The notes under the pieces: generated by a model
Told to the model about the DNA's origin: nothing
What the model saw: only the letters and a program-made list of their open reading frames with translations
The model's database searches: none
Shown here: positions 47,053 to 58,820 of the stretch, piece after piece
Layout: the number at the start of each line of letters is the position of its first letter
How positions within the stretch are numbered: the first letter of the stretch is position 1
Assembly (NCBI GenBank): GCA_018894105.1
Contig: CM032128.1
Span: 29,101,299-29,165,298 of the forward strand
Direction of reading: 5' to 3'
From: Jacaranda mimosifolia
Taxonomy: Eukaryota; Streptophyta; Magnoliopsida; Lamiales; Bignoniaceae
DNA length: 64,000 nucleotides
Translations under genes and position numbers: made by a program

Positions 47053-48382
47053 TTTTTCAGAGGTTTTATATATTATTTTTTTCTAATTTTTTTTAAAATA
47101 AAGATTGTTTACTTGGACGCTTGGCTTTTATGTATTTAGAAACTAATTAAAGATTAAAAAAAGGGGGAAATCTATTTTGATGATTATATTGAAAACAATA
47201 AGTTTTCATCGGTTAGACTATTTTATCTTAATTGGCTGTGAAATTTAAGCCAGAACTTTATGTTTTTAGATCTTTTGCACCTAAAGCAAGATGCGAACTC
47301 AAAGGATTGGGCAACATTAGAGGCCATGTTGCGCAAGAGGCCATATTTCAAAGGGATAATTACGAAAAAAAATCCTAAAGTTTAGTTTTATAGATACATC
47401 GCCACAAAATTTTAATATTATATATACCTCCTTTGATGTTAAAAGACATTTGAAACCTCTTATATTATTTGACAAGGATTAATTTGCCTTGATTAAGAAT
47501 TATGTGAACACTTCATTTTCTTTCTTTTGTTTATACACGCCACAAACACACACACACACACGAGAACTTGTTAGGGTTCACAATTTTGGACTTTACACAT
47601 ATAAATGTAAAGGCGAGATTTAGATTATTATTATTTTTTTTTTATTATTTTTTTTTTTTTCATTCTCACTTGCAAACGTAATGCTCTGTTGTTAATCTAA
47701 AAACTCAAGTTAACTTTTTCGTGGAGTTCTTCTACATAAGTGATTGATTATTCAACTGAAAATGGCAACACCATTACGGTGCTCATTAATTCGGAAAAAA
47801 AAAAAAAAAAAGATGATAAACTAGTAGAAAAATAAAAAATAAAAAATAAAAAATAAAAAATAACAGATATGTGTAATGATTTTTTAAATACTAATAATTT
47901 TAAGTAAGCTAATGTAGAATGCGCAGCTATTAATATTGCAATCTAATTATGAAATTTAATTATTAGCTAGAAATATTAAATCTTGAGAGAAATTGTATGT
48001 ACTGGATAATCTCAGAAAGAGTTTTATAAACATGAAAAAAATTTAGAAGATGTTTTGGAAACTTTGAATAAAGGGATTTGAAATCTTTTAATTTAACAAA
48101 TAATGATGTCTATAGTATAAGAAATTAATGGAGCTATATAATTAATATAACACTAAGCATTCTAGGAGATGGGTGTGATTTAAAAAACTTAAAAGAATTT
48201 GTGTATATTTAAATAGATCCTCCCTTGAGGTTCATGTAATTACAACTTACACCTACGAGTAATTTGGCTCAAAAAATTATCGAACTCCATCAGGAGGATA
48301 AAGTTGAAATTTCATTGATATTTTTATTTTTTTACTAATATCATCAATTTACAACAAAATTCCCAACATTTGGGTTTAGACA
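47053..48382. other. Intergenic AT-rich DNA with simple repeats
   Basis: No gene is supported. Near 47355 GGGATAATTACGAAAAAAAA resembles the sub-terminal sequence of the Mutator-like element at 56587, but no partner end was found. A CACA microsatellite lies near 47546-47562, T-rich runs near 47635-47660, and five AAAAAT-type hexamers near 47830-47862. Confidence 0.5.
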
Positions 48383-48387
48383 ATAAC

Positions 48388-51300
48388 TGTTGGAATTCTT
48401 TGACCAAATGTTTAAGTAGATTTAAAGCATTAATTTATAAGAAATTTGTGATCGTCATATTCTTCGCCATGGATAGATGTTGACATTGTAACTATTTGGC
48501 CAAGATCAATTTTACGTAAACCAGAAATTAAAAATTAAAGTGAGCTATTTAATGATTGACTAAGAGGGGAAGCAAAGAAGCTAATGGAATGAGTGTAACA
48601 CCCCAATTTTGGGATTATAAATTTAAGTTGATTAAATTAAATTAATAAAAATTTGGGTAGAAATGTGGAAATTGAAGGATTTAATTGTAAATAAGAAAAG
48701 GACTTAGTTGTTTGAAATCATAAAGTTTAGGGGGCCAATGTGAGAAAAATATAAGCTTAAGGACTTTAAAATAAACCAGTTTGGACCTAATTGACTGGAA
48801 TTAGGAATGTTAGGGGGTCAATATGTAAGAAATAGAAGTTGGAGGATTCAATTGAAGGCTAGGGACTAAATTGAAAGCAGTGTAAAACTTTAGGGGTGTA
48901 AATGAAGTCGGTTAAAAGTATTGGGGCCAAAATTGAAGAAGCCGAAAATATCTTTATATATATACAATGAAGGACATAATTTCTTCAAATTTCCAAAGAT
49001 GAACCCAAGTCCTCCCAAAATCAACAGCGGAGCACAGCGGAGGTGATGGTACTGCCGCTTCAAGCGACGGAAATGGATAAGGGCTAGGTAGGTTTTGGTC
49101 GCGAGGACATGGGCAAGGTGTTGGTGGTGCCAATTTGGCATTTTGATGGCTGGTGGTGGAGGAATTGAAGATGGTGGTCGGCGGCGGCGCTAAGGCTCGG
49201 CCGCGGCCTTGGATGGACAAACGGTGGCCAATCAAGGAATTGATTGAGGGGTTCTGTTCGCCTTGACGAGACGCAGCAACTGGTGGTGCCATTCTCTGTC
49301 TCCGACAGTGGCGTGTGGTGGCCGGTGACGTTTAGGACAGTCTGTGCAGAATGAAGTTTTGGACTCATCTACACTATTCCGGGCTTGAAATTGGATCTCA
49401 GTTCACCCCAATTTAGGTAAATTTCTTAATTGAATTTAATTCAATTAATTTACCGAATGCTATTGGAGTTTGAGTTTAAACCTGATCCTAATATGATCTA
49501 GGACCGTTAAACCATAATTTGTGTCAAGTTATAGATTAATCTTAAAGATTTCTATAGTCTTGGACTAAATCGACTTGAAAAGATTATCGGGTTTCTATTG
49601 AAACTTTAAATAAGATTTTAACAACCAGTTTATCTACTTGTCGAGTTAAGGGTCATGATACATGATTGCCTTGAATATTTGAGTGTAACGTGGAATTTTA
49701 CAATTATTACTGAACCGTTAAAGTGATTGAGGAACTTGATAAGGATGTTTAAGTACATTAAGAATTATGATTTAGAAATCAACACAATGTTGATTTAAAT
49801 TATTTATTTTGAACTTTGAATTGAATAGAGGGCCAAGTCATGGACTTTCCAAACATTTAAGGATTATCGGGGCTGTGTTAGAATATCATTAAGTTTAATA
49901 AAGACATTAGTGATATTTATCCTTAAGGTACAGAGGATTGACAAAATGGTAACCTGAGTTATCTTATGACAGTTCCCGATTTGACTAGGAAGCCAGGACC
50001 TGAGTGGTTGTATCATTAAGTGTTTCTCTGAATTCACCAGGTGAGTTTATATTAGCTTTCTTTGATGGGGGAAGAACATAAGTACTTGTTATTATGTCTT
50101 GCCGCTTGGTTCTATTTGTGCTGAGATTTGATGATTGATGTGCGCTCGTTCTGTGCTATTCTTGGGCTCTCATATTTGATATGTCAGTCTGTTTGAGCTG
50201 CCCCTTCTGCTTGAAATTCATGAGTTCTTATTATCTAAACTCCTAATATTAATTGATACGATTTCTATCTTGTACATTTACACTAATACATGTATATTAG
50301 CTTTATTTGGCCTCCCTTTGCTGAAAATGGTCGTTAATCTATGTAACATTGACGTGCTACCCTTGTATTCTCTCAGTAGTTTATTTGGACCTCTCTTACT
50401 CTTATCCATAATTCTTGAGCTATTCTTACTTGAGTCCCCTCATCTATTTCAAGTGGTTGAATCCTTAAATCATAATTCACTTCCACACAAGTTTCGATAA
50501 AGTTAACAGTTTATGAAAATAGTACTCCAAATCGCCCTTTTATACTTAGTGCTTTTGTTGATATTGATTGATATCGCTTTACCTGATATTTGGCGATTGT
50601 GTTGGGAAAATTGAAAAGTGATTTCGAAATATATATTTTACTCGCCATGTCTAGTTTAAAACCAACTTAGGTTGAATTAGTCATTACATGCTTAATATGG
50701 CGAAGTGATGCATTAAGTTATATGATGTTGGATGCATTCAGTGATATCAGTGATTATACTTAATACCCTTGGGGGTGGGCCCTGGGATCGGTTACAAAAG
50801 ATGATTGGGCGGAACAGCCCGCGGTGATAGATCTTCTGGCCGATACCCATGCGCGATGCACACAAAATCCCTACTCAGTAAGCCAACTAGAGGTAGCCGT
50901 CTATGAGTGGGATCAGGCATGCGACTAGCCATGCCTAGTGAATATTTAAGTATCCGAACTAATCACTCGATACTTTGGAGGGATAAGGATTTCTGTGTTT
51001 TCGAAAGTGGAGTGATAAGGTAGGAGAACCACCAACAGCTTAACAGTGAAAATGTTTTGTTAAATTATGTTTAGGTTATTCAGTATGCCTAACACTGATA
51101 CTTTGAATCTCAATTATTTGATCGGAATCTAGTGAATGTTCAAATGGCATATCGACCACCTTTTTAATGATAGTTGAGGTTTAAACTTCTGTGAGAGGTA
51201 GGGAATTTTGTGAAGTCTCTTCACTGGTATGAGACAGTGGTGAGATGGATCACTTCAAAACTTTGACTAAAATCTTCTCTCACAACTTCTGAAAATATTG

Positions 51301-52380
51301 ATGCTTCTATTTGTCTCCTATGTCATAATTGTGAAATTGTCATTTTGTTGTTATTGCTATACTATCTCACTAAGTCATTTGAACTTACGTTGTTTTATCA
51401 TTTCTTCCGTTCTTTGTCCCAGATAGAATCAAGCGATGAAGATAGACTAATCCAGGCGACACATGAGACAGTGAGGGTAATAGAAGTGCATATTCCAGTT
51501 CAGACTAGAACATCCGATAAAGGTCATTGTAGAAATTAATTATTTTTAGAATATTTGAGAAATATATTTTCTGTTGTAAAGAAGACATGTGGTATTTTTT
51601 TAGTAACACCTCGGTTGGAAGCAGGCGCCTCCCGGTCGGGGCATTACAATGAGAAGATGGGAAAAATCTATCCCACATTAGAAGCTGAGTAAAAGGTGGA
51701 GCAAAATAAATAGCTCATGTGTGGAGGTAAGGAATGGGACCTACATGTTAATAGGGTTCAATCAGATCGATTAGACTTGGGATTTAGATCGAATTGGGCT
51801 TAAGTTTATTATTAATTTTTTTGGAACAAATTCAATTTGGGCATGGCCCATTTCTCCTGGGCCCAACTGAATAATTATCTAAACTCTCCAACACTTATCA
51901 GAATATTAAAAAGACATGGAAATTTAAAAAAAAAAAAAAGAGAAAGAAAAACCAGCTTCTTGGAAAGACTAAAAATGAAGAAGATAATAAAATCCTATCC
52001 TCTGGCCACCAGGAGATGCATCTTGGCTGCATCCTTCAAACCTCACTGCATTGGAAAATGGTTGCCATTCTCTAAGCTGCACTTTTAGCTTTATAAATAA
52101 CCCCCCAAAATTGCATCAATCTGCACCAACAAAATTCGTCAACATACATCATAGGCATAATACAGTTCATAAAAAAGAGAGTTTCAGTACGTTTAAGTTT
52201 CATTGACCAAACGATTTGTAGCGTTGCTGTCATTTGAAATAGTCATTGTACATTGGGAAATGATAGCTAGTGATCCGTGAGCACCACTGCAAGGCTAATT
52301 TGTTTTAAAGATAGAGAGCTCAGCTCTTGCCTCGATTATATGCTAGTATCCGATCATAAATTTTCTTCGACCAATCAACA
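48388..52380 (+). mobile_element. Solo LTR of the Copia-1 family, split by a later insertion
   Basis: The sequence matches the LTRs at 9004 and 12225: start TGTTGGAATTCTTTGACCAA, end GACCAATCAACA. A perfect 5-bp target-site duplication, ATAAC, lies at 48383-48387 and 52381-52385. Removing the 3055-base insertion and its 5-bp duplicate leaves about 933 bases, a full LTR length. No internal Copia sequence remains, so LTR-LTR recombination removed it. Confidence 0.85.
48594..51648. mobile_element. 3055-bp TG...CA element (probable Ty3/gypsy solo LTR) nested in the Copia solo LTR
   Basis: Starts TGTAACACCCCAATTTTGG and ends GGTCGGGGCATTACA. A perfect 5-bp target-site duplication, ATGAG, lies at 48589-48593 and 51649-51653. 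TGTAACACCCC / GGGGC(A/G)TTACA ends with a long, non-coding, internally GC-patchy body are typical of the ~3-kb LTRs of Tekay-type chromoviruses (family recollection). No gag or pol was found, so a solo LTR is the best reading. Proline- and serine-rich open stretches on the minus strand at 48890-49368 are not supported as genes. Confidence 0.8.
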
Positions 52381-52502
52381 ATAACAATTATCAAGACCTA
52401 GAATAAAAGTATAATTATCGAAACTTAAAACAATATGCGTATATTTTCTTTGACTAACCAAATTGAAACAATGTGCCTATATTTATACCAAAATAATGTG
52501 CT
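52381..52502 (+). repeat. Flank duplicated behind both solo LTRs, copy 1
   Basis: The ~65 bases after the first solo LTR (ATAACAATTATCAAGACC...) are homologous to those after the second solo LTR (ATAACAACTATTAGGACT..., 53385-53450). An ACAATGTGC(C/T)TATATTTATA block also recurs. This shows that the two LTRs arose by local duplication, not by independent insertion. Confidence 0.7.
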
Positions 52503-53384
52503 GTAAATTGGTCTTCTTTGACCAAATATTTAAGTAGACCAAAGTATTAATTTTAAGAAATTATGATCATCATAATCTACATCGTGAGTAGATGTCAACA
52601 ATATAATTAATTGGCCAAGACCAATTTCAAGTGAATGAAAAATTAATAGTCAAAATGAGCTATTTAATGTTTGATTAAGAGGGCTAGCAAAGAAGCTAAT
52701 GGAATGGGAAGAATGCATCCCACATTGAAAGTTGAGTAAAAGATGGGCCAAAATAAATAACACATGTATGGAGATAAGGGACGAGATCTACATGTTAGTA
52801 GGTTCAATCCAAGTCAAGCACACGCGTTGCCATCCGACTGGCTTAGTTGGGTTAGTAATTGGAATTAAACTGGCCTTAAGTCTATTATTAATTTTTTGAC
52901 CAAATTCTATTTGGGCCTGACCCATTCCATCTTTAAATTCTCCAATACTTGTCAGAATATTAAAAAAATTGAAAAATTAAAAAACCAGCTTATGGACTAT
53001 CATCCAACTACTAAGAGACGCATCTAGACTGCATCCTTCAAACTTCACTGCATTGGAAAATGGTTGCCATTCTCTAAGCTGCACTTTCAGTTCTACCCCC
53101 ACCCCCAAATTGCATCAATCTGCACCAACAAAATTCATCAACATACAACATACTTGAGGCATAATCCAATTCATAAAAAAAAGAGTTTCAATACGTTTAA
53201 GTTCGCTTGATCAAAGAGTTTGTAGTGCTGCTACCGTTTAAAATAATCGTTATATCTTAAGAGACGATAGTCAATGATCCATGAGCACCATTGCGAGAAT
53301 AATTCATTTTAAAGACAAAAAGCTTAGCTCTCCTCTTGACTACACGCTACCGTTCGATCACAAATTTTCTTCTACCGACCCACA
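52503..53384 (+). mobile_element. Second solo LTR of the Copia-1 family (tandem duplicate)
   Basis: Same LTR family and orientation as 48388-52380, starting TGTAAATTGGTCTTC and ending CGACCCACA, about 880 bases. No matching target duplication is found: TGTGC precedes it and ATAAC follows. The trailing ATAAC and following flank equal those behind the first solo LTR, so it is a duplicated segment. It lacks the 3-kb nested insertion, so that insertion happened after the duplication. Its start is closer to the LTR at 9004 than to the first solo LTR, which has a small deletion there. Confidence 0.75.
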
Positions 53385-54543
53385 ATAACAACTATTAGGA
53401 CTTAGAGTAAATTATAATTATCAAAACTTAAAACAATGTGCTTATATTTATACCAAATCTTAGCAAAATCTCTTGAGTACCCCTATTTCATATCATTGTT
53501 AGGTGGATTTAATATTTGATACAATGCTTGTATTTTTTGTTGATTGAGGCGGTTTTGATGCAGAGCACGTGAATTGGTCCAAGAACATCTTCATAACATA
53601 AAACAAATGAAAAAAAAAAAAAGAAGAAGAAAGAAAAAACTGGAAAAGGCATGTGAGAATGCTCTTTTAAGATATAAAATTAGAATGATCCAGATAGTGT
53701 AAATCGACCAATCAACATAAGGCTAATTGTAAGCCGCACGTGATTACACTGATTGTTGATTATTAGATCTCCTTAGTCATTGTTTAAGGATTGAAGTGCG
53801 TTACAATAATTAAAAGTATTAAGAATCAAAGCTGATATTACGAAACAAATTTAACATCACCATAATTATATTAATTATTGTGATATCTTTAATTTTGTGT
53901 AATTTGATTTTAAAGTAATATCCTTCAATTTATTATTCTTCTCATTGCAATCTATCTATATAAATAAGTGATTACTGTAATGCAATAGTAGTGGAGAACA
54001 CAGAGTCTTTAAATATTTCATCTGTAAATGTAAATCGAATAGTTGATCATATTATATTTTTATGTTTTTCTTCCTCTCATCAACTCTCTTTCTTATTGTT
54101 CAAATCTCAACACAAAATACGAATTAATTCCATTCCAATATACATCTGTACAAACCCAAAATCTCTTGCCAAATAAACACTAAGAACCACATAAGAGAAA
54201 TAGAAGATCATTTTCATTGCTTTTTGATATAAATATTTTCGGCTGAGTTGACATTGAATAAGGAAGAAAAGTTGAAAATGACCAATTGGATCAATCACAC
54301 AAGCAAACACATAGATGTTCTTGGAGTACCAATACATTTATTTTTTCTTATAGTATTTCTTTTTTTTTTTTAATATAGCTATGAAATCTAGGTTGAAGAT
54401 AATTAATTGCGTATTGGAACTTTTTAAATAGAGTACGGTGCCACCAAACCAACTTGTTGGTGGCTATAATCAATTTAACTAACGGCCAACGCTAACCCCA
54501 ATCTTTCTGGAAGTTTTTATGTCTGACCTGGAAAGCGTATTAA
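53385..54543. other. Intergenic DNA downstream of UGT copy 3
   Basis: The first ~65 bases are the duplicated flank (see 52381-52502). The remainder is AT-rich. A short open stretch at 53991-54176 has no recognisable domain. The last part should hold the 3' untranslated region of the minus-strand UGT. Confidence 0.5.
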
Positions 54544-56001
54544 TTAATTAGGACCAGTGATGTGACCAGATTTTGCAGCAACAAAGAATTCTTGCATGGC
54601 TTTCGCAGAAGATCCCCTGTAGTCTCGCTCATCTCTCATGGCATCTTTGACCATTTCTTTGATTTCACCAGCCCTTCTCCTGATTTCCTTTCCTTTCTCA
54701 TTTTCACCCATAATCAGCTCTATCTTATCCATAATATCCTCCTCCTTGACTTCATTAGCAGTCCCTCTGGCCGCTTCTTCACCAGCTCCAAGCTCTTCCA
54801 CCAACAGTTTCGCATTGTAAAATTGCTCAGCTGCAATGGGCCAGCAGATTAATGGCACCCCGTTTTTCAGAGATTCAAGAACTGAATTCCATCCGCAGTG
54901 GCTTATAAATGCAGCCACAGATTTATGAGCCAAAATTTCCATCTGGGGTGCCCATCTGCTGATAATTAACCCTCTTTCTTCATCATGAATACGCTGCAAG
55001 AATCCTTCTGGCAGCCATTTTTCTGCTACGAACTCTGCGTTTATGTTGGATTCCAACGGCGGCCTAGCGACCCATATGAAATCTCTGGTGCTGGCATCCA
55101 GGGCCTTCGCCAATTCCTTCATCTGTGATGCTGAGATTGTGTTTTGCGAGCCAAAAGATATGAATAGCACTGATTTTGGTTGTTTTCTGTCCAGCCATTG
55201 GATGCATTTCTCCAGGCCGACTGTTGCTTCCTTGCCCCGTCCTGATAATAATACAGGCCCAATCGCCCAAACTTGAACTTTTAGTTTATGCCTGAAATAC
55301 GTCAATCCAGTCTTGTCCAGCTCTTCGACGGTGTTGAAAAGAAAAGCATCTGAACTCGACCATGCCGGAAGATTTTTCCCCTGGAAATTCGTCATAGCGT
55401 CGTCATTCTCCCCTGCCGCCAACAGAGAAAGCGCCAGCTGATCGACATGAAGTTTTCCACCTTGTGGAAAATCAGGAAGGAAAAACTCAACATTGTCCCT
55501 GTGCTTGTGGGGTAAATTCATCCACAGAGAGTAGTAACAAGCCATCCCAAATCCGCCGGAGACGCTGAAAAGTGCATGGAAAATCCCGAATTCATGGGCC
55601 ACATCAGCTGCCCATCCGAAGAAGAAGTCTGATGTGACGCACAATGGCTTTTCACCGCCCTGTTTTTCGATAAGATTGAAGAGCAGCTGTCTGAACGGCA
55701 GTTTCAAAGTTGGAGTAGCTTCGATAAGGCGGACGATAAGGTTGTAAGGGAGGGAGTCGGTGTTCTCCGCCGCCGGAGGGAGGCCGTGATCGGAGCTGTT
55801 GAAGGGGATTTCCATGAGTTGGATAGAGGAGGAGGCTGGAGGAAGAGATTTATGGAGTTTCTTGACGTTTAGAGGTGTGTTTACAAAAGTTATGGTGTAG
55901 CCCTTTTGCTGTATGTGGTGGGCTAATGCTAGAAATGGTATCATATGGCCTTGTGCCATGAAAGGAAAGAGCACCACATTTTGATACCTTCTCTTTTCCA
56001 T
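54544..56001 (-). CDS. UDP-glycosyltransferase, UGT92A1-like (UGT copy 3)
   Basis: An intronless 485-residue GT1 enzyme, complete from MEKRRYQNVVLFPFMAQGHM to ...AAKSGHITGPN. The catalytic histidine is H19, the paired aspartate D125 (in TSDFFFGW). The 44-residue PSPG box runs W350-Q393 with WAPQ, HCGWNS and AEQ all present. It is clearly paralogous to the copy at 45168 and to the pseudogene at 35526; the differences are spread over the acceptor-binding N-terminal half, so acceptor preference may have changed (inference). Short opposite-strand open stretches (54562-55276) are shadows. The chain after the PSPG box (AGEEAARGTANEVKEEDIM) deviates slightly from copy 2 but keeps the helix pattern. 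Confidence 0.9.
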   Translation of the reverse strand: MEKRRYQNVVLFPFMAQGHMIPFLALAHHIQQKGYTITFVNTPLNVKKLHKSLPPASSSIQLMEIPFNSSDHGLPPAAENTDSLPYNLIVRLIEATPTLKLPFRQLLFNLIEKQGGEKPLCVTSDFFFGWAADVAHEFGIFHALFSVSGGFGMACYYSLWMNLPHKHRDNVEFFLPDFPQGGKLHVDQLALSLLAAGENDDAMTNFQGKNLPAWSSSDAFLFNTVEELDKTGLTYFRHKLKVQVWAIGPVLLSGRGKEATVGLEKCIQWLDRKQPKSVLFISFGSQNTISASQMKELAKALDASTRDFIWVARPPLESNINAEFVAEKWLPEGFLQRIHDEERGLIISRWAPQMEILAHKSVAAFISHCGWNSVLESLKNGVPLICWPIAAEQFYNAKLLVEELGAGEEAARGTANEVKEEDIMDKIELIMGENEKGKEIRRRAGEIKEMVKDAMRDERDYRGSSAKAMQEFFVAAKSGHITGPN

Positions 56002-56577
56002 GCTTTTTTTCCTATGGAAGAAGAAGATGACAGACTTGGAGAAACAATGACGAAAAAGAATAGTTTTTAAAGATGTTAGAGAAGTTCAATCTAGATGTTG
56101 CAACAGATGCCTTCGCATTTATTGTTTTTTTGAAAAGATTGAGTTTGAAGAAGAAAGAAATAAAAGGGCTTTCGAGAATTTGGTCCATGATCTTAACCTT
56201 TTAAGACATATAATGCATCTGCATTTAACTATTTTAAGATAGTTATTTAACATCAAATACTATGAATCAGTCATGGTAATTTCTGTATGTTGATATGTGA
56301 GTCACACTGATGAGAATTGGAATAGACCAATTACCAGATTCATCTATCATCTCAACATAATCATAAAAAAGATCATTAAAAAGATGTTAACCATTAATAA
56401 AATATTGTAGAATTGATTATTCTCATCAAGAATTTAATTATCGAAGCATGCTAATTCACACGAACTAATATTTAAAAAAACATATGCCATCACTCAAGCA
56501 ATGGCACCAAAAATGAAATATAAAAAGTGTCTATATGCTTGTGGTTGGTGGAGAACAACATCGGATAGGATTTATCA
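56002..56577. other. Promoter region of UGT copy 3 and intergenic DNA
   Basis: The minus-strand UGT promoter must lie here. The MITE found upstream of UGT copy 2 is absent. No other element was recognised. Confidence 0.5.
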
Positions 56578-56586
56578 TAAAATCTT

Positions 56587-57630
56587 GGGTGAATTACATC
56601 CACACCCTCTAAGGTTTAATGTAATTACGAAAAAAAATTATTATTTTAAAAATTACATATATTTCCCTAAAGTTTGAAACTAAAATATAATGCTGACGGA
56701 AAGTGAGAAAAGTCAAAAATGCCCTTTTGTTAAAATTGACAAAAAAAATAAAAATAAATAGAAATATGCAAAGACATAAATACCCTTAGACTTATTTGTT
56801 ATATTTTTTTTATTTTTGAGGATTTATTTGATACATTTTTATCACCTTAAATTTATTAAAAATTTAAATTTATCTCCTTAGAAAATATGATTTTAATAAT
56901 TTTAAATGACAACATAACTTAAAATAAAAACTTATCTTATATAATATAACTTAAATAATTTTAATAATTTTAATTATAACTTACAATAAATTTAAACTCA
57001 TTATTTAAACAATTTTACTAAATTTAATTCAAATATATTTATGTGTTAATAAGTAAAATAAAAATAAAAATCTATCTATCATCTTAGGTAATGATTTTAA
57101 ATTGCATACTCAATAATTAAAATAATAAAAATATCTACTATAATTAATTAAATTTTGTTAATTTTTTATTAACAATAAAAAAATATATCATTTTATAATC
57201 TTAAATTCTAGATTTAATAATGTTAAATTATAAATACATTTAAATTAATTTAATTTATTAATTAAGAACTAAATATATTAATATATATTAATTAAGAAAA
57301 ATAAATTGAAAATTGAAAAAAAAAAAAAAAAAGGAAAGAAAGAAGGCAACAACTTCTCCTTCCTACCTCTACCCCACTAGTCCGCCACCCCTCTCCCCAA
57401 CCTTCTGCAACCCATGGCTGCCTTTGGCCCCTCAACCCCCTCCCCACCTCCTCCCTTCCTCCCCTAAAGTTTCTGCTGGAATAGCGAGTTATTCGAGTTC
57501 GCCCCCACCCTCCCCCAACCTTCTACATGCCATGTCCATGGCTAGACGACCGGGCCAGATATGGCCAATACAAATCTAGCCATGGCCGGGCGGTGCAGTG
57601 TGGTATGGTAAGAGTGGGGATGGGTACGTG

Positions 57631-57661
<31 letters not shown>

Positions 57662-58151
57662 TATATGTATTATTTAATACATATATATTTATGTGTATGT
57701 AATAAATATATATGCATCTATATTTATATATATGTATGTGTATTTATGTATAATTATATATAGAGATGTGTGTATATTTTTGTGTATATATATGTATATA
57801 TTTACATGCATTATGCATATGTATAGATACATGTATATTTATAAATATTTTAAAAATATTAGATAATAAAAATATTACAAATACAACCTTAAAATTCTAA
57901 ATATCTTACAATACAGTCCATAAGGGTATTTTTATCCATAAAAAATTGTCAAAAATGGTCAAAATTGAAGTCAGTCAACATAAGAGCAATTTCAAAACTT
58001 CACCCATTTTTTTAAACAGCGCATGGAGCGAGTAATGGTTGGACTATATTGTTAGACTTCGGTAAATGTTAGGGGGTATATGTAATTTTCAAAACAACAA
58101 ATTTTTTTTCGTAATTACACTAAACCTTAGGGGATTGGATATAATTCACCC
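56587..58151. mobile_element. Non-autonomous Mutator-like element (MULE-3)
   Basis: Terminal inverted repeats of about 105 bases start GGGTGAATTACATCC and end GGATATAATTCACCC. Both arms contain TAATTACGAAAAAAAA-type sequence and AAAATTACATATA. A perfect 9-bp target-site duplication, TAAAATCTT, lies at 56578-56586 and 58152-58160. The interior has a poly-A run (about 57317-57332), a C-rich patch with CCATGG words (about 57346-57625), a TG repeat (about 57639-57660) and an AT ladder (to about 57840). No transposase was found. The open stretches across 57313-57763 are low-complexity. Confidence 0.85.
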
Positions 58152-58160
58152 TAAAATCTT

Positions 58161-58812
58161 ATATCATGTGACTCAAAACTATGTTTGCTCGACTCCACGT
58201 TGATTCAATAAAAGTGAAGGATCAAATTATTATAATTAGATCTTAAGTAATTAGAAATCTAGGAAACATGCAAGAATTTTTTTTTGCTGAGATAGAGATT
58301 GATCTATTATAAATATTTGTAGCCTTGTTGGTTAGGTGCGTGTGCCCATATCATGCGCAGAATAGCATCTTGAATATATAATATGTTTTTTTTTCCTCCT
58401 ATTGAAATTATGAACTGAACGACTCAATAATAAAAAAAACGAATGGTGATACTTGAAAAGTATTTAATTAAAAGAATGAAAAAATAAAAAAAAATGAAAA
58501 AAATGAACAATAAAATAGTTAGTTAAAGCAAATAGCGAACTAATTGGAAAATTTAAGTTACTTACACATAACAACACTTTGCATGAGAATACCAATTAAT
58601 TATTAAAATTAAAATTCATCAATTATTATATAAACTAATTAATATTGTTATCTGTAGCATATAAGAAGCAACAATCTCGATTCATAATGCTTATCAATGC
58701 AAGCTAACAAAAGCGGGTTTTGCGGCAGAAGATTAAATTGTTTTTTCACTATATAGTTTTCAAAAGTTTTTGACAGCAAAAACAATTCTTAATGTACTTT
58801 GAAAAACAGAAC
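58161..58812. other. Intergenic AT-rich DNA
   Basis: No gene, RNA gene or transposon terminus was identified. Confidence 0.5.
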
Positions 58813-58820
58813 ATTAAAAT

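Noticed and set aside
48890..49368. Overlapping proline/serine-rich open stretches on the minus strand
   Set aside because: They fall inside the 3055-bp nested LTR and have no recognisable domain.
57313..57763. Open stretches over C-rich and TG/AT-repeat sequence
   Set aside because: Low-complexity translation of simple repeats within MULE-3.
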